From Nitrincola schmidtii (GTDB taxonomy: Bacteria; Pseudomonadota; Gammaproteobacteria; Pseudomonadales; Balneatricaceae): DNA of 64,000 nt. Made by a program: the position numbers and the translations under genes. The notes under the pieces were generated by a model. The model did no database searches. It was not told the origin of the DNA and was given only the letters and a program-made list of their open reading frames with translations. The stretch covers positions 62,001-126,000 of the forward strand of contig NZ_WBOL01000009.1 of the NCBI RefSeq assembly GCF_008973715.1. Direction: 5' to 3'. This document shows positions 62,019 to 64,000 of the stretch, in pieces; within the stretch, counting starts at the first letter, position 1, and every line of letters begins with the position of its first letter.

Positions 62019-63229
62019 CGATTGATCTCCCCTTGAAAAACACGCTGTTTCAGCCTGCCTGGCTGTATCGAATAGGCGAGTTCTGCTGGATTGTTAATAT
62101 TCCAAAGGCAAAAGTTAGCCTTACGTCCTACCGTGACGCTGCCTTCTTGATGCTTTAAGCCAAGGGCTTTTGCTGCATGGTAAGTGACACCTTGTAACGC
62201 TTCTGTTGGGGTTAAACGAAACAGTGTGCAGGCCATATTGAGCATCAGTGTCAGTTGAAAGATAGGTGATGACCCTGGGTTACCGTCAGTGGCGAGTGCC
62301 ATGGGTACTTGATACTGCCGCAGTAGTTCAATCGGAGGTACTTGGGTATCACGAAGCGTATAGAAGGCTCCCGGTAACAGCGTTGCAACGGTTCCTGAAG
62401 CTGCCATTGCGCGCACTGCTGCTTCGTCTAACCATTCTATATGGTCTGCGGATAAGCCCTGATACTTAGCTGTCAGTGCGGCACCGCCTAGGTTGGACAG
62501 CTGCTCGGCATGTGATTTAACGAGTAAACCGTAGGCTTGAGCTGCTCTAAAAAGCCGCTCTGATTGAGCGACACTAAAGCCGATGCCTTCACAAAAGACA
62601 TCCACCGCATCGACAAGGTTTTCAGTCACTGCCGCAGGTAAAATGTCGTTACAGATGAGTTCGATATAGCCATCTGCATTATCCGCATACTCTGGCGGCA
62701 ACGCATGTGCCGCTAATAGTGTGGTCACAACCTGTATCGGAAGTTCTTGCCCCAGCCGCCTAGCTACACGCAGCATTTTTAGTTCGTCGACTCGATTTAA
62801 GCCATAGCCAGACTTGATTTCAACCGTTGTAACGCCATCATTAATCAGTGCCTGGATACGCGGTAGCGCTGCTTCAAATAGTGCTTGTTCTGATGCTGCA
62901 CGTGTGGCGCGCACCGTGCTTAAGATACCGCCGCCGTTACGTGCAATCTCTTCATAGCTGGCGCCTTCAAGGCGTAGCTCAAATTCATCGGCTCTTGAAC
63001 CACCAAAAATCAGGTGGGTATGGCAGTCAATCAAACCCGGAGTGATGACACCGCCGCTATAAACTTCGTCAGCAGACTCTGAAACGTCAGGGGTAAGGTC
63101 GGACATAGGGCTGATCATCGCAATACGGTCATTCTCGACCAGTAGCGCCATTTTTTGGTCATGCGTCATCTGACCATCAAATAGGGTGATCTCAGTCCAG
63201 AGTGTGCGCTTTATCTCTTCGTCTGACAT
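62015..63229 (-). CDS. hutI: Imidazolonepropionase
   Basis: 404 residues. An amidohydrolase that opens 4-imidazolone-5-propionate. VITPGLIDCHTHLIFGGSRADEF gives the first metal His pair, TVEIKSGYGLN, SHAEQLSNLGGAALTA and ALATDGNPGSSP supply the rest. It is the first gene of hutI-G-U-H and lies 35 bases downstream of the proximal HutC-type palindrome. Confidence 0.96.
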   Translation of the reverse strand: MSDEEIKRTLWTEITLFDGQMTHDQKMALLVENDRIAMISPMSDLTPDVSESADEVYSGGVITPGLIDCHTHLIFGGSRADEFELRLEGASYEEIARNGGGILSTVRATRAASEQALFEAALPRIQALINDGVTTVEIKSGYGLNRVDELKMLRVARRLGQELPIQVVTTLLAAHALPPEYADNADGYIELICNDILPAAVTENLVDAVDVFCEGIGFSVAQSERLFRAAQAYGLLVKSHAEQLSNLGGAALTAKYQGLSADHIEWLDEAAVRAMAASGTVATLLPGAFYTLRDTQVPPIELLRQYQVPMALATDGNPGSSPIFQLTLMLNMACTLFRLTPTEALQGVTYHAAKALGLKHQEGSVTVGRKANFCLWNINNPAELAYSIQPGRLKQRVFQGEINR

Positions 63230-63378
63230 GTCGAGGCCCTCGTTGGTAACGATTCTTATGATTTATTGTATATACAATTAATCATTTCGGTATGGGTGTC
63301 AAGTGATTTTGGTAAGAGTTCTAATGGCTAACTGCGCTTAAATATTGCGTTGTGCGGTAATTTATTAATGTATATACA
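63230..63378 (-). promoter_or_regulatory. hut promoter region
   Basis: The only gap that can hold the promoter of hutI-G-U-H. It lies between two palindromes and contains no gene. Exact -10 and -35 hexamers are not convincing by eye. Confidence 0.5.
63265..63278. promoter_or_regulatory. HutC-type operator, proximal
   Basis: ATTGTATATACAAT is a perfect palindrome matching the known HutC core TTGTATATACAA. Outer arms GATT and AATC extend symmetry to 24 bases with one mismatched pair. It is 36 bases before the hutI ATG. Confidence 0.85.
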
Positions 63379-63383
63379 TTAAT
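63364..63383. promoter_or_regulatory. HutC-type operator, distal, over the hutC stop
   Basis: ATTAATGTATATACATTAAT is a perfect 20-base palindrome with the GTATATAC core. It includes the hutC stop codon (63379-63381). Its centre is 102 bases from the proximal one. Confidence 0.75.
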
Positions 63384-64000
63384 CTTTATTAGAATTTGAG
63401 GACGAGCGTAGTTTGTATCGATCCCCAGGATGAAGCAGTCTTGCATAGCTGATCAGATGATCGCCCGACCAAGTACGGCGAATCATGCTGAGACAGGGCT
63501 GATTTTCAGAGATGTTAAGCCATTGAGCTGATTGTCTATCGGGTAAAACCGCTTCTACGACATGCTCTAAGTCTGTAATTGGGCAGGCGTTAACCAGTAT
63601 TTCGTTGGGTGTTTGCACCGAGAAGTCAGAGCTTAAGTAATCCGGCACCCAGCGTGGATTGACGTAGCGATTTTCCAATTGAATAGGAAGTTGGTTCTCG
63701 AGATGAACAATAACGCTGTGGAAAACACGACTATTGACGCGAACACCTAGGCGAAGTGCGATTTCATCATCTGCACTCACTTCTTCACATAAAATCACTG
63801 TATTGCTGTATTGGTGTCCTCTTGAGCGGACTTCTTCGGCGATATTGTTGATTTCCGCCAGTGGTGACTCTGATTTACGGTCGGTGACAAAAGTGCCTAA
63901 GCCGGCTTGACGCACTAAATAGCCTTCTTGCACAAGATCACGAATCGCTTTGTTGGCTGTCATGCGGCTAACATTAAAATCTCTTGCTAACTGCTCTTCA
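63379..64000 (-). CDS. hutC: Histidine utilisation repressor HutC (N-terminus outside window)
   Basis: The frame is open to the end of the window, so the true start lies beyond 64000. EEQLARDFNVSRMTANKAIRDLVQEGYLVRQAGLGTFV is the GntR winged helix. A UTRA ligand domain follows (LPIQLENRYVNPRWVPDYL, SAQWLNISENQPCLSMIRRTW). Pseudomonas HutC responds to urocanate; this one should repress hutI-G-U-H through the two palindromes downstream of it. Confidence 0.9.
   Translation of the reverse strand, partial: EEQLARDFNVSRMTANKAIRDLVQEGYLVRQAGLGTFVTDRKSESPLAEINNIAEEVRSRGHQYSNTVILCEEVSADDEIALRLGVRVNSRVFHSVIVHLENQLPIQLENRYVNPRWVPDYLSSDFSVQTPNEILVNACPITDLEHVVEAVLPDRQSAQWLNISENQPCLSMIRRTWSGDHLISYARLLHPGDRYKLRSSSNSNKD

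Overview
The window is a chromosomal segment around the replication origin of a gammaproteobacterium. Gene order and protein sequences point to the Pseudomonadales/Oceanospirillales group, with moderate GC content judged by eye. The main evidence is the rpmH-rnpA-yidC-mnmE arm diverging from dnaA-dnaN-recF-gyrB, followed by glyQS, an LpxL-type acyltransferase, trkHA, rsmB, fmt, def, a LysM protein, dprA, hemF and aroE. This is close to the layout known near the Pseudomonas origin. No species can be named from the sequence alone.

Layout. 1-1750: the end of an APH-type kinase and a class III PLP enzyme, probably a kinase/phospho-lyase pair. 1793-12021: the origin core, with a DnaA box between rpmH and dnaA. 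12022-12744: a gene-free gap holding two perfect parS sites on either side of a decayed IS21-family element. 12745-29040: housekeeping genes for tRNA charging, potassium uptake, rRNA and initiator-tRNA modification, DNA uptake, purine and heme synthesis, and shikimate. 29137-36283: a Lon-like protease, an LrgAB pair, DUF924, a gamma carbonic anhydrase, oligopeptidase A and a YheV zinc ribbon. 36333-40842: a zinc locus (zur-znuC-znuB-MATE divergent from znuA) around a perfect Zur palindrome. 40862-41358: tRNA-Leu and an unlisted 41-residue membrane protein. 41659-50127: a cyclic-di-GMP neighbourhood with three tandem Bug/TctC-type periplasmic binding proteins leading into a PAS-GGDEF-EAL protein, and a separate MASE1-GGDEF protein. 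50280-57630: tRNA-Phe, agmatine/putrescine catabolism (aguAB, puuB-like, puuC-like), a glutaredoxin-like protein, a DEAD-box helicase and a RidA protein. 57787-64000: histidine utilisation (hutC, I, G, U, H) with two palindromic operators.

How the genes work together. The left part is replication, segregation and translation housekeeping. The right part is nitrogen and polyamine catabolism plus signalling. The most unusual signals are the binding-protein triplet whose last member sits one base from a GGDEF-EAL sensor, the parS pair bracketing an IS21 relic, the small membrane protein with its own terminator and upstream inverted repeat, the MATE exporter coupled to znuB, and the paired hut operators about 102 bp apart. 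Nothing resembling CRISPR, a prophage or an intact mobile element is visible.
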